Shown here piece by piece: positions 24,055 through 36,800 of a stretch of 64,000 nt of DNA. Below the pieces are notes generated by a model. The model saw only the letters and a program-made list of their open reading frames with translations, ran no database searches and was not told the origin of the DNA. The stretch is from Sarcocystis neurona. Taxonomy: Eukaryota > Apicomplexa > Conoidasida > Eucoccidiorida > Sarcocystidae. How positions within the stretch are numbered: position 1 is the stretch's first letter; the number at the start of each line of letters is the position of its first letter. The translations under genes were made by a program, and so were the position numbers. The stretch is from contig KL647293.1 in assembly GCA_000727475.1 (NCBI GenBank), positions 287,216 through 351,215 of the forward strand. The letters are read 5' to 3'.

Positions 24055-25848
24055 CTAATGCTGGCACAGGTCATCCTCCTTCGCCGTTTCCGCCCGTGCT
24101 GCCCCCGAGTAGCCAATCCGTCTCGTCGCCGTGTCCCTCGCTGTTTCACGCTTTTCAGGACTCGTCCGTTGTTCTTTGGATGGTGCAGAGAACACGTGGG
24201 CCTCCTGCGCTTCCCGCCGCAACTTTTCCGCGTAGCTACAGGACCTGTTGAATTACATACGTGCATACGGTTCAGTCCGCCTGTCTACTAACGCTGTGCA
24301 TCTGTAGCCGCCCTGTATGTAGAGGTGTTCCGGTGATGACGTTTTTCTTGTCACGACCGACGCACATGTGCTGACTTAGCGGGGCCTTCGTCCGCGTGCA
24401 GCGGCAATGACAAATCAACTGCGTCCCGCGTGCGATAATGTGAACCCCAGGCTTGTAGTAGACATGCCACTCCTGAGAGATGCGACCTTCTCCATGTGCG
24501 CACACGTGTGTATTGACGCTGATGTTCCGCCATATACAGGTGCACAGCGTAGATCCGTCACACACGTCGACTTCACACATACGTATATGGAGAGATAAGG
24601 GAGACCTCCGATGTCGCTGCTTTTAACGCCGCGTCCTTTCAGCCTCAGCAAGCCCGGATCGTCGCTACTGGCGCTTCACAGAGACGCGCGCCTTCCGGTG
24701 CTGCCAACAATCTTCCTGCGTTCTCTGCTCCTTCCACAACTGCGTGCCTGCCAGCCGTGGAATCCCCTTTTTTTCTTCCTTTCAATATGTGTACGCACAC
24801 ACAGGGAGCCATATAGTGTTACAAGTAGAGACCCGTGTATCGGCTTGATGCGCTCCGAGCTGAAGATGAGCAACAAGTGTAGCTGCTGCCCTGAGGTGTG
24901 GGTTTTAGCAAACAGAAGGCACTGCTTCTACACGGAAGCAACTACTTCGCGGCGACACGACAGTTTCAAGTCCGCTAGCGACAGCAAAGCAAACAGACTT
25001 GCTTGCTGCCCGGCGCGAACCGTGTGTGCCGGCGTCGGAGAGGTCCGCAGTGAGTAATATTACGACTTTTCAGTTCCTGCAGCACAACTTTAGTACACGG
25101 CCATTCGTAGAGGGGCCCGCGAACGCGCACGCACCCACCTCCCTCTGTATTTAACGACTCTCTCTTTCTCTCTATACACACACGTAGGAGTGCGGTTATC
25201 CATATATCTACAAGAAGGTGCAGTGCACACAAATGAATACACATGGAAAAATATATACATATATGTTTGATCGTACGAGGTAGGTCGCGTATGTGCTGCA
25301 AGAGCAACGGCTCGCGATGGAGGGACATGGAGGTAGAAATTTTGCAACAACGCAGAATTCCCGAATGTGTACACAAAGTACACACCCAACATGTGACGTG
25401 TATACATGTGTATATTGAAGTGCAGAGGAGTAGGTGTGTCAGTCCTTTCGTTCAAGAAGCACTCCTGAGCTTAGAAGCTGCGCAGAAGGATTGCCACACT
25501 GCAGCGCAGCACGCAGCTGCCGCTGCTGCCTCACTCTTCCAAGGTGGAAGCTGTGCTGCTGCTGCTGTTGCTACTGCTGCTGCTAGTGTTGCTACTGCGG
25601 CTGCTGCTGCCGTTGCTGCTGCTGTTGTTGCTGCGGCTGCTGCTGTTGCTGCGGCTGCTGCTGTTGCTGCGGCTGCTGCTGTTGCTGTCTGCGAGACAGC
25701 AGGCCCCGCTGCAGATGCCGGGTGTAGGAGAAGTCAGTGCGTCACCTAGTTTAACCAAAATTTGCACAGCAGGAAGCACCTGAACGTCCTGTAGGAGGTA
25801 TACAGACACCCCCCTCAGCCAGGCGTCCGTCCACTTGACGGAGCTCAT
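24055..25848 (-). CDS. Hypothetical three-exon gene (candidate)
   Basis: This model joins three minus-strand exons: 25848-25780 (ATG, 23 codons, phase 0 end), 24472-24366 (35 codons plus two bases) and 24235-24055 (one base, 59 codons, TAG). Splice phases agree at both junctions and the total is 118 residues. The first exon gives SSVKWTDAWLRGVSVYLLQ. The second is Cys/His-rich (ICHCRC). The last is charged and probably helical (EKLRREAQEAHVFS). The ATG lies 200 bases beyond the QCR6 stop on the same strand. I recognise no family. The support is only open frame, splice consensus and phase, and each exon is short enough to arise by chance. The 130-base second intron would be unusually short next to the others. 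Confidence 0.25.
25545..25690 (-). repeat. CTG block
   Basis: A nearly pure CTG tract on the plus strand with regular CTGTTGCTG variants, inside the first intron of the hypothetical gene at 24055-25848. Confidence 0.85.
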
Positions 25849-26047
25849 GTTTCTTTACCGACCGCCAGTCCTCACGCCGACCCGGTTCTGCTGTGACGCT
25901 TCGAAGACGTTGACAGCTTCTTGCCGCGGCTCTGCGGCGTGCACCAGGAAAATCCTGCTCCTGCTGCTGCCACCCTCTGCATCCGCTTCTGCTACTGCTG
26001 TGTCGTCCTCTGCATGCGCCTCTGCTGCTGACGCGCAGCACCCGCTC

Positions 26048-29000
26048 CTATTTTAAGTACTTGAAAAGGTCCTTCGCCACCTGCGCAAGCAGCAGCAGGA
26101 GAGGCAGCAAGTCAGAGAGAGGACGGCAGCGCGCGTGCAGCAGTCGCAACCGAATGCGAAAATACGCATCCGCAGCAGCAGAAGCAGCGGGAGACAACAG
26201 CTCCGGGTCAGAAACACCGCCCCCCCGCCCCACCAGCAGCAGCGAGAAATTCGAATGCAGGTGTCGCGCAGCAACAGCAGCAAGAGCGCATCGGCGGACT
26301 GCACACAAGCAGCAGCTGCAGCACAGCGTGTCCATGCAGCAGAGGAACACACCCCGCCGCCGTTCCAGCAGCGACCCCGACACATCTGTCGACGTAGAGC
26401 CGCAGCAGCAGACAGGCGTCTCGTGTACAGCTGCAGCAACGGCAGCACAAGAGACGCAGCAGCCCACCGCAGAAGACGACGCAGCAGGCGGCACCAACAC
26501 GGCTCGAGAAAAGCAGCAGAACGTCTTCGCCAAAAAACCTTCCCGGCGCAGCATCCACCGCCCTTCCTCCGCCCCCCTTCGAAGACGTACGTAGAAGACA
26601 AACATCTCTGCTGCAAAGCGAAGCTCTGGCAGCCCTGCAGCAAACTACGCGTCACCAGAAAAGCCGCGTCGCAGCACTTTTTTGCATGCGCCTTGCGTGC
26701 TGCTGCCGCACGCCGCTACGGTCACCGGTACGAGAGGCGACGGACAAAAACAGGGAAAGACGTGCTTCCCCAGAAGGGCACCCGGATGCCTTCCTGTCTT
26801 GCACAAATCCACGTGTATCTGCGTTTGTTCTTCCACCAGGTAGCTCCTTATTATATTGGCACACATATATACATACGGCCTAGAATCGCCGTTCTACATA
26901 TATATATATATATATCCGTATTTGCCTACAGGTGCGTCTATTTGTATGTGGATATATATAGAGAGAGACACGTATACATGCGCACTTACACGGAGGCGGG
27001 TCTACTTGTATATATATATATCCATACTTACACACAGGTACTTCTACTCGTACGTATATACATATATATATATCTACTGTCTCATCCACACCTGCGTCTA
27101 TTTGTATGTATGTAAATCTACACATACGTAGGTTTGTCGTCTGTCATTCGAAGATATACGCGTATACTTTATATATGTCCATATATATATACATTCATAC
27201 ACATATACGTACACTATTCCGCACATATACATAAATCAAAATATCCATAGATATGCATGCATACGTATACGCATATATATATATATATGTAAAGATATAT
27301 TTAATATATACAAATATGCATGCATCCAGGCGTATGTACACATACATACATACATATAATATGTAAATAATATCTGTAGATATGCATGCATACACATGTG
27401 TGCACATACATATATATATATCTAGATAGATAGATAGATTTAATATCTATAGATACGCACCCATATATACGTATACATATATATATTAAATCTATAGATT
27501 GGCCTGCATGCATACACATATGTGTACACATACGAATATGTGAAGATATATTAATTATCTAAGGATCGCATGCCCACATACGTACACACACACATATATA
27601 TAAAGATGTAGACCGCTTTGCATGGCAGTGCTGCTGCAAAAACTGTTGAAGAACAACGCTGCATCAGAGAAAACAACCACCCAACGCCTGAAACTCCGCA
27701 GCAAAAACGTCCTCCTCTCAGACAAACCTCCACACCCACACATATCCAACTACATATATATATATTACACGTGTGCGTATATATATATATACATATATGT
27801 GTAACTATACATATGTGTATATACGTATATATGTGTATGTACATATATGTGTAACCCACGGGACCTCTTCCTGGGACAGGGAAATCACTTTCTGCGTATC
27901 TGTACATTATAGCTTGACGATCCTATTACATATATATATATATATATGTGTCTAAGTATACGTGTAATTGTATACATGTAGATATATATATACACATGCA
28001 GGTACAGATACTCACACATATTCAACTACATATATATATGTGACACATGTGTGCATACAGATGCATATATGTGTAACTACACATATGTGTATATAGATAC
28101 GTGTGTAACTATATTATATATGTATCCACATGAGTATATATATATATGTATATCTGCATTTATGTAATTACACGTATACATCGACACATACATTTATATG
28201 TCGTAGGATCGGCAAGCTACAGTATATGCAGAAAATGGTGTCCCGGTCCCATGCATGGAATGAGTCCCGGGCGTCAAGCAGCAGCAAATAATGCACACGA
28301 AAGGACGCGAGTTGACGGCAGCGGAGGCGAAGCGCGGAGAACAGCAGAGGGCGGAAAAGAGAGGAACCGAATTCTCAAGCAGCGAGGGGAACTCTCTTCT
28401 CTTATAGACGGAGGACACACACACAGACACAGAGAGGCACCCACGCACACCTCCCCACAAGATATATATACTTCATGCACGTGCATGCACAACACGTATA
28501 GAAAGAGAGGGGAAGTTGTGGAGACCAGACACACTTCCGCAGCTACCGCGGTAGAGGACGCCGACCAGCAAGTGAAGAGGAGCACACGAGAAGCAGCGGT
28601 CGTCATGCCGGCGGCGTCGCCCCACCTCCGCAGTCCCTCCCCCGGTAAGACTCGCGCAGGGTAACCGCCAGGCTCAGGCTCAGAAACGGCCTGCAAAGAC
28701 GGAGGCGCCCGCCGTGCCGCAGAAGGGCAGAGAGGCGGAGAAGAGCGGCCAGCGCCACCGAGCGGACGACAGAGGCCGCGGAGCAGCAGCGGCGTCAACG
28801 AGAGCGGCGAGGGGAGACACAAACGGGCGGGGGAAGACACGGAGACGAGACAGCGAGCCGGGACACAAAGCGAGAGAAGAGAGGAGGTTGAAGGGGAAGG
28901 AGGAGGAGATGAAGAGAGACTCACACAGCGGTCTATGCAGACGTGCAGCTCTTCGTATTGGCCCGCGCAGTTTCCCTTCCCGTCCACGCGCGCCTGGACT

Positions 29001-31694
29001 CTCTCCGTACACGCCTGCAGCAACAGCAGCAACACCCACCCCAGCAGCACGCGCGCGCGTCCCCATCGACCGCAAGAGGATCACCCACGCAGCCGCAGCA
29101 GTGCCCAGCAGCAGCGCCCAGCAGCAGTGCCCAGCAGCAGTGCCCAGCAGGAGCCGCTGTCCCTCCTCAGCAGCAGTGTGTCAACAGCTGCTGCAGGAGT
29201 GTTGCTACGACGTCTGCAGCAGCGGTACCCCCGCTTCAGCAGCCCGTCAGCGGCAGCGGCATCGCAAGAGGCAGCAGCATTTGCACTGGGAGCAGCAACA
29301 TTGTCGCACAGCAGCCACGCACACCCGCCAGCTACCTCGCCGGGGACACACGCGATGCCGACGGAAACGAAGCAGCAGGAGCAGACGAAGAAGCAGCAGG
29401 GCATACGAAGAAGCAGCAGGACAGACGAAGAAGCAGCAGCAGCAACGGAAGAAGCACAAGGAGCAGAGGAAGAAGCCGCTGCTGCAGAGGAAGACGCAGC
29501 AGCAGCTGCAGAGGAAAACGCAGCAGCAGCAGAGGAAGAAGCACAGGGAGCACAGGACGAGGTGGCTGCAGCAGGGGAAGGGGCAGCAGCAGCAATAGCA
29601 GATGAAGAAGCAGCAACAGCAGAGGAAGGAGCGGCAGCAGGGAGGAAAAAGCAGCAGCAGCAGAGGAAGACGCAGAAGCAGCACTGGTCGAGGATCGGCG
29701 CCCGAGCCGGAGGGCAGCGTGTGCGCGAGCTGCAGCACCCCCAGCAAGGGCAGCACGCACCTGCGACAGCAACACCCACCTGCAACAGCAGCAGTCCCCA
29801 GCAGCAGCAGCACTTCCAGCGGCAGCGAACAGCACTCCTATCGTCCGCAAGGCGTGAGAAGACTTCTATGGGGTAGACTGCGACCGCAAGTGTCTAAAGA
29901 AACGAGGGAGAAGAAGAAAACTGTCTTGAGTGTGGGCAGGCAGGGGGAGCAGAAATTCACCGCGAGCAAAAGGAGAACTTTTCAAGTGTCGACAGCTGGG
30001 AGAGAAGAGGAGCGTCTACACGAGTAACAAGAGAACTTTGTTGAACGTAAGCAATTCGTGGAGAGGCCTCTCAAAATGGGGAAGTAGAGAATTTGCTACG
30101 CGCAGTAGTCGGCTCCGGGGGCGGAGAAGACTACTCTGCCGCACAAAGCAGCCGCGCCTGCAAGGGAGACGCATGCGCTATGGACTCTCTCTCTCTGGCG
30201 TTGACCACAACGCAGAAGACGACGCACGCCGGCGCGTCCTATTTACAAGAAGTTCCCCAGGCACTGCCCCATACACACACATATATAGATAGGAAGACCT
30301 GCGGAAGTGGCCGCAGCCGGAGCGTCGCATCCCCGAGACATCGGCTGCATGTGTGCACACCCCCGTTCACAGAAAGGAGGCAAAAAAAAAGGAGAGAAAA
30401 CTGCGTGTCGCTGCCTCGGCTGATGAAGACGCGACTTTCTCTCGCCCCTTTCTCTGTACGTAAAAGGGAGAAATTCCCACCTCATCCGCAGTGCCAATAA
30501 ATAGCGTCGTGGCCACTGAGAGAAGTAGACACGGAGGCGGTGGTGCTGCAGCTCTGGACGGTGCTTCTGTGGAAACTCCACGTCCCTACTCCCCACAGAC
30601 ACGGCAGGGGGATCGCCAGACACACGAAAGAGGAGCGGGCTGTTTGCAGAGTATTCCCCACCTATACACGCAGACTGTGCAGGAGAAGAGCGTGAGAGAA
30701 GTCGCGCTGTGACTGCGGAAAGTGAGAAGCCGCGTTTTTACTGCCGGGAGATATATGAGTCAAACTCGGTCCCAGACGTCGGTGGTGGAGGTAGAGGTGG
30801 GACAAAGGAGCCCTGTCAATCTGCCCGGAAGAACCCCGTGCTGAAGCAGGCACCACGTGAAGGGGGCTCACAAACAGAAGGCGGCAAGCACACCGCGCTT
30901 GTGATACCCACCACATTAGCACGGGGTCCCTCGGACATGCTGACTGAACATTTTTTCCACTTCTACCTCCACCGGCCTCTCTGACCGGGTTTCACTCATA
31001 CACGTCACCACAGCTCAGCGACGACGTTCGTTTGTTGTCCACGGGAGTGTGTTGGGGTCTGCTGGCCTGACTGCTGACGCCGCAGGGGCCAAGACAGACG
31101 ACCGGGTGGACCACCCCTGCTGCTCGGAACACTGCAGGGATCAAAGTGCAAGGGAAAAGAGCATTCCAAGTGCGAGAGAAGGACCAAAATTACAAACGTG
31201 GTGGTGGAGAGCAGATTGTGGCTGCCGAAATATAGTAAGGGGAAGGCCAGAAAGAGAGATAGAGAAGGACGCATACGTGTTGTGGATAAGAGATGGGACT
31301 GCAGAGACATGCGAATAGACGAGGTGGACAAAAGACGGCTGGTGGATGGACGGGAAGGCCGGAGAGAAAACGAAGGCTACAGACCTGATGGACAAGAGAT
31401 GGGGCTGCAGAGGTGTGGGAAGGGAAAGCGCGAGATTTAAAGAAAGGCTACGAAAGCGGTGAATAAACGACACCGCTGCAGAAACACAGGGATGGGAAAG
31501 CGCGAATATACTACTCGCTGCAGAGTTTATGGCTGCGGCGGACTCACGGTATATTCGCTGACCCATTTCGAGCAGCGGGCCGTGCATGGGGGCTCCAGCT
31601 TCTGCCGCGGGTCAACGAGGCGTTCCGCAGGATCCTTCGGCGGGATATATTTGGGAAATTTGACGAAGGGCTCGCAATAGTAGGAGAACGACAT
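26048..31694 (-). CDS. QCR6: Ubiquinol-cytochrome c reductase hinge subunit (QCR6/UQCRH)
   Basis: This encodes the small acidic hinge subunit of mitochondrial complex III, which sits on the intermembrane-space side next to cytochrome c1 and assists cytochrome c docking. It has three exons: 31694-31548 (49 codons from ATG), 29014-28925 (30 codons) and 26080-26048 (10 codons plus TAG). All junctions are phase 0 with good sites (GTGAGT donors after exons 1 and 2; CTGCAG and GCGCAG acceptors). The 89-residue product aligns end to end with the plant-type hinge protein: DPRQKLEPPC, TARCSKWVSEYTAC, CAGQYEELHVCIDRC and VAKDLFKYLK. Two CX9C pairs (Cys41/51 and Cys65/75) plus Cys37 and Cys79 give the helical-hairpin disulphide pattern. 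There is no cleavable presequence, which is normal for this import class. The introns (2.5 and 2.8 kb) are full of CAG and TA repeats. FHIT starts divergently 2.1 kb upstream. Confidence 0.92.
26850..28210. repeat. Long TA-rich minisatellite region in QCR6 intron 2
   Basis: About 1.3 kb dominated by TATATA, GTATGCATGCATAC and GATA units, including (GATA)n near 27425-27440. A short non-repetitive island at 27600-27750 shows no exon. It lies entirely within QCR6 intron 2. Confidence 0.85.
29020..29830 (+). repeat. CAG-rich block in QCR6 intron 1
   Basis: CAG/GAAGAAGCAG-rich sequence on the plus strand, starting six bases upstream of the exon 2 acceptor. It contains a short tandem array of ~13-bp CCCAGCAGCAGTG units at about 29098-29155. 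Confidence 0.85.
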
Positions 31695-33820
31695 GGTGGT
31701 TGGGGCGGGTGAAGACGAGACACGGCTGCGCGCGAGAAAACTGGCAAGGAAGGCGGCCGGGCAGGGGACGCGAGGCGGCCGGAGGAGCAGCGGAGGAAGA
31801 AGTGTGCCCAGACACACTTGTACAAGAAGACGCGTTATTGAGAATGGATGAGCAAAACGCAGAACCCAGGTGACGAGGAACGAAAAAACTTCCTGTTGGC
31901 CGCGTGTCCTGTGCGGGAGCTATACAAAATGCAACGCGCACTGGCATCTGCTCCACGGCTGACCGCGGTAGAGCATCGCTGGTGTCGCTCCCCTTTTCTC
32001 TGCAAGGTGTGTACAGAAAATTCTATCTGCGGACACCCCGAGGGAACGAAAAGCTACTCCTCTTCGTCCCGGAGCCCGCTGGTGGTGAAAAGCCGCGCTG
32101 CCGTGGCTGCACCGGCGGCTGATTTGTTTTTGTTGCTGACCGTCCTGGCAGAGCAGCAGTAAAGACCATACGACGCACCAACTTCGAACTGCCACGGGAA
32201 GAGAACCAGCTGCTTCACGCAGCGGGGAAGAACAGTTCTGCGTGCAGAAATGAAAACTGCTGCCCCGTCAGCACTGCTGTTTCTTTGCTGGCGTCTGATG
32301 CTTTACGGCGGCCACCGCGACCGCTGCTGTGCAACACGTGGCACGTCTCGACAGAGAAGAAACAGTCACACACGACCGCCGTGTGAGGTATCCTGCGACG
32401 CTTGCGAAGACTCTCGCGGTGGCTTCGTGATGGCAGGGCAAAAATGAAAAAAACAGCCCTTCTCGGGTTGGTCTCGGCTACGACATTAGACGTTGCGCGA
32501 ACCACAAACATGTAGCTGTCGAAACTGTTGCCGCCGCTGACGCGATGCCGCGGTGGTCAGTCGCTCCTGCTGCTTGGCTGCTGTCGTCGCTGCAGCACAA
32601 TAGAGGAAGAATAGGAAGAGGATAGTACGGTGCAACGGCAAAAGGGCAAGAAAGCAGGGAATCCTCACGGCAGCAGCGGCGCATGCGGGAAGCAACGGCA
32701 CCCCGCAGCAACCACGGCCGTGAGCGACCGTGTCAGGGACGACGGATCTTCTGCGGTCGCACAGCGGGACGAGCGGCGTGTAGTATACAGATCAACCGAG
32801 AAGAGGAGAGGGCCGGACGGATCATCAAGCGCAGTGAAAAACTGCAGAAGTACGAAGGAAGCGCCTCATCTCTTTTGTGCGGCGAAGAGTCCTGCGTAGC
32901 ATGGCAGCGGCAGGTAACAGAGAGGCGGCGGTGCTTCTGCTCGATACACGAGGCAGCGCAGAGTCCTGAAGAAGTGTTGTCCTACTTACTCTCCTCTTCG
33001 CGGCAGCTGCGCACGTCTGCAGGTTGCTGCTGCTGCCGCTTTTGTATTGTGTGCGGGCTTCTGAGCCCACTGCTGCGCTGTTGTTGCTGCAGTTGGTGCT
33101 GCTGCCTGTGCTCCTGCTGTGTGCTGCTGTGGCTCTCCTGCTGTCAGATGGTTGGCGGGACGCTCGCTGGTATGGCTGCTACTGCGGCGCGGTTGGGAAG
33201 GCTGCTGCTGGCTGCTCTGAACAAAAGCATGGCCGCGGTCCTGGAGGACCACCGAGTTTCGAACTGTAATAGAGAGAGATCCTGCTGTGTGTAGAAGAAG
33301 CGCTGCTACCTGCTTGTTGCTGTCATGTGCCTGTGTGTGACGCATGTGCACATGAGAGAGAGCAGGCCATCTCCTGCTGCTGCAGGGGCTGCCGCCTCTG
33401 TCCGGGTTACGTACGGACGGCGTGCTGCCGCTGTTGGTGTGCTCTTGCCGGCGCGCTCATTTACATTCTGTTGTTGCGGCGTTTTCTGTTGCTACGGGTC
33501 TCCTGCCATTCTTTTTCGTTCCTGCGGCTCCTAGTTCGCCTTCGCTGCTTGTCCACCGTTACCGCGTTCTTCTGTGCTTCTCCCGCCGCGCCTGGGAAAC
33601 GACCTCCTTCCTCCGCGGGTGTGCGGCGCTGTGCATCATCATCATCTGTGTTGCTTCTTCCGCTGCAGCTTCTCCTCCTGCTCCCCATTCCCCGTCTGGG
33701 GCTGCTCCTTCTCCCGCGGTTGCTACCACTGCGGAAAGTGCGGCAGTTCTCAGCAGCAGCAGCACACCTCAAGCGTGCTGCGGCCCTGTGCCTCCTGCAG
33801 GTGGCGGCGCCGCTCAAGCC
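31695..33820. promoter_or_regulatory. Divergent upstream region of QCR6 and FHIT
   Basis: 2.1 kb separates the QCR6 ATG (minus) from the preferred FHIT ATG (plus), so both promoters are expected here. The left part is unique sequence. From about 33010 CTG-type triplets appear on the plus strand. I identified no TATA or other defined promoter motif. A longer FHIT N-terminus open from 33422, or upstream exons, cannot be excluded. Confidence 0.5.
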
Positions 33821-36800
33821 ATGACTGACACTGCGGTTGCTGCTGCTGCTTCTCTGGGGCAGGCCGACGCAGCAGCGCTGCAAAAGTTCTGCCGTGGCGT
33901 CCTCTGGGGAGAGCATCTGGGTGGAGACGACCCGACACCCGTTTACAAGTTTGACAAATATCCCATAGAAAGGGGCGTCGTTTTTTTCTGGTCTCCGCTG
34001 TCTTTCGCCTTCACCAACTTGAAACCGGTGCTCCCTGGACACGTTCTCGTCAGCCCCAAGAAAGTCGTGCAGGTAGGCACCCGGCACAGCGTCCGGCAAT
34101 AGCAGCAAAAGCGACAGCAGCAGCAACAGCCGAAGCAGCGCCAGCAGCAAAGAAGCCGACAGCGTGACCCGCAGCCATACACTCCGTACAGTAGGGATGG
34201 CCGCAGCACGGCAACGGCCGAGTAGGACACAGCGGCATCAACTCCCCCAGATGGTCTATAAACCGCGCAGCCGCAGCAGCTCCTCTCTTGCAGCAGCGAA
34301 CCGCACACAACTATCGACCAGCAGGTCCTGTCGATCAGCAGCGAATCTCAACCACCAGCAGATAGCAGCAGCACGCTCCACGCGCACACTAGGGAGCAGC
34401 AGCACTCCCACACACATACACAGAAAGTAGGGAGCAGCAAGATCCTCTCTGGACCGCAAGCAGCAGCATTTCTTCCTCTAAAAACCGCTACGTCGTGAGT
34501 CGTCACTGCCACTCGTCTGCGTGCCACACATGTAGATGATGTTGGCACACGCGGGAAGTCGGCAGACAGCCCCCTGGCTCGCACACACCCCACTGACACT
34601 GCTGTCTTGATATTCCCGACCTTGTGGCAGAAGTAGGGTGTGTTCGCGCCGTTCTACCGGTGCGTCTCAAAAGAGACCGCACTCCCTTACTTTTGCGTGA
34701 TGCCCGCCGACGAATCCCTGGTTGTCAAGGTTTCCTTCCTTCTATTCAATCTGTGTCAGTTCTAGGTCGCACCTTCACTGGCATCTTCATAGCTGAACTG
34801 CATATCCCGTCTGGCCACACATGCAGAGGGTTTTTCTTTCTGTGTCTATTTATCTCTCTTTGTGTCTGTGTCTACGTATATACACCTGCTGACGACTCGA
34901 CAGACATTGCATGCGAAATGGGCTGCGAAGGCGCATTTATGCGAGGGACGTGCAAGCGCTCAAACATACATACTATCTAAGTATATAGGGAAAAACATAT
35001 ATATATATATATGGGTGTGTTTACATATATACGTATGCATGTATCAGTGCGTGCGTATATATATATATATCTATGAGAGAGATAGGTGAAGGTGTACATT
35101 TGCATGTAGACGTCTAGGGGTACGTTAGTGTGTAGGCTTTGCTACAAATCAACTTTGCTGCTAAATATTGAACTATATACGTGTACGTGTATATCCACAA
35201 ATATATATGTTAATTTATATTTCCCAGCTGCCCACCTGTCAATCCACCTTTCTCTCTCTACACTTGCACACTCTGCCTCTCTCTGTATATGTAGCATACG
35301 TAAACACACGTCCAAGGGCCACCACCATATCTCGTGTCCTATTTATCTTTACGCCGCTGCCGGCCTTGAGAAGTGCGTGCGGCCTCAGTTTGTCCTAGTG
35401 TTTCCCCCCCCGCGCCCAGGCGCATGCAGCAGAGTTCGCGTGCAAGTGAACTTTGCCTCGTTCCTCCTGAATCCCGTACGTAGTTCTGCGTTAGTGCTTC
35501 TTCTCTAGCCGTGCGGTGTAGATCGCCATCACACAGCTCTGTTGTGTGTACACACGCACACACATCCTTGGTGTCACTTGCGCCTTCTCTGTTTTGCACC
35601 TCTCTTGCTGTCTGTCCCTCTTTTTCTCTCGCCCTCTCAGGCTCATTGTCGTCCTCTTTCTGCCTCTCTTCTTTTTTGCGTGCTTGAAGTTCCCTGCGTT
35701 GTCCGTGTGCCAGCGCGTAGAGCTTCCCCTACAGCCCTGCAGATTCGTAGGTGTCCACGAAAGTTACCAGATTCCTCTCTGCAGAGAGAACTGCCTTCAC
35801 GTGTAGAGAGAGAAACACCGGGTGTGTGTATCTGTACGTCTACACATCCGCTGATAGCTGGACATCATGGCTCTGCAGCTGCGGGCCCGGACACAGCTAT
35901 TACACAAGGAGACAGACTCTCGTCAGCGACTGTTCACACACGTCGATGCCTGGCTAGCATTGCCCTGCAGTTACAAGCGCGTATGCTTCTACCATACAGG
36001 GAGAAAAAATACGTTTTTTAGTAGGTGATCGCATGGACAGCTATGTCTCGCTGCGCTGGGGCTACGCGCACTTGTACAGCTACAATTCACGGAGGTGGAC
36101 TTTTGAAAATCTTCTGTACTCGTAGAAGCTTCATGCCACGACGTCCGATAGGACAAAGTAGGGCGTGGACGTTAGCGGGTGGCCAGTCAGGTGACCAGGT
36201 AATCCTAGCTGCTAAGGGCAAATAAAGCACGATCATATACATCAAGATAGAAGCCAACGTCCAACGTCTCCCTCTCTGTGCGTACAAGATGAGGGAGTAG
36301 TGAAGGACGCGCGCGCAAGTGCTGCTTGTGTCAGCACGCCTACCGCCGCCTCCTTTCGGCAAATTTCCTTTGTACATGTACCAGGGGCGGTCTTCCGACC
36401 CTCTCTGCTGCTGCTGTTGCGTTGACGACGCGCACGCCGCAATGCGGGAGCAGAATCCTTGATTCACCTCTTCGACGTGGACTAACACATGCGGTCACGT
36501 TTTATATTTTGCAAGCGTCTAGCTTTACGAGGCTGCAGCGCGTGAGTAACTTCTGCGAAGAAGACATGAACGGTGGTGTGACTTGCCTGTCCAGCGTGCA
36601 TTATGTGCTGCGCGCATGTCCGCATCTTTCCCGCGTATACATTTCGCGTGTGTCTACGTAGACACAGTGGGAGAGAGGAAAAACGACACACACACACACA
36701 TATTATATATCTATATTCACGGAAACACACACACCTCTACACACACACGTGTCTTATGTATGCGTGCCAGGTAGTGATAGAGATATAAACGTATTTGAAA

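Noticed and set aside
24366..24660. Resemblance to mitochondrial ribosomal protein bL27 (a GVK...GG segment, a KPG turn and an HMCVGRDK segment on the minus strand)
   Set aside because: The first segment ends in phase 1 while the next begins in phase 0, the conserved His-Pro-Gly element is missing, and the similarity is very short.
28714..29598. 294-codon plus-strand Arg/Gln-rich frame
   Set aside because: It is antisense to QCR6 exon 2 and extends into a CAG block; composition is explained by the repeat.
31200..31500. Recurring GAGATGGG(A/G)CTGCAGAG-type motifs
   Set aside because: Spacing between copies is irregular and similarity is limited to short blocks, so I could not support a defined repeat family.
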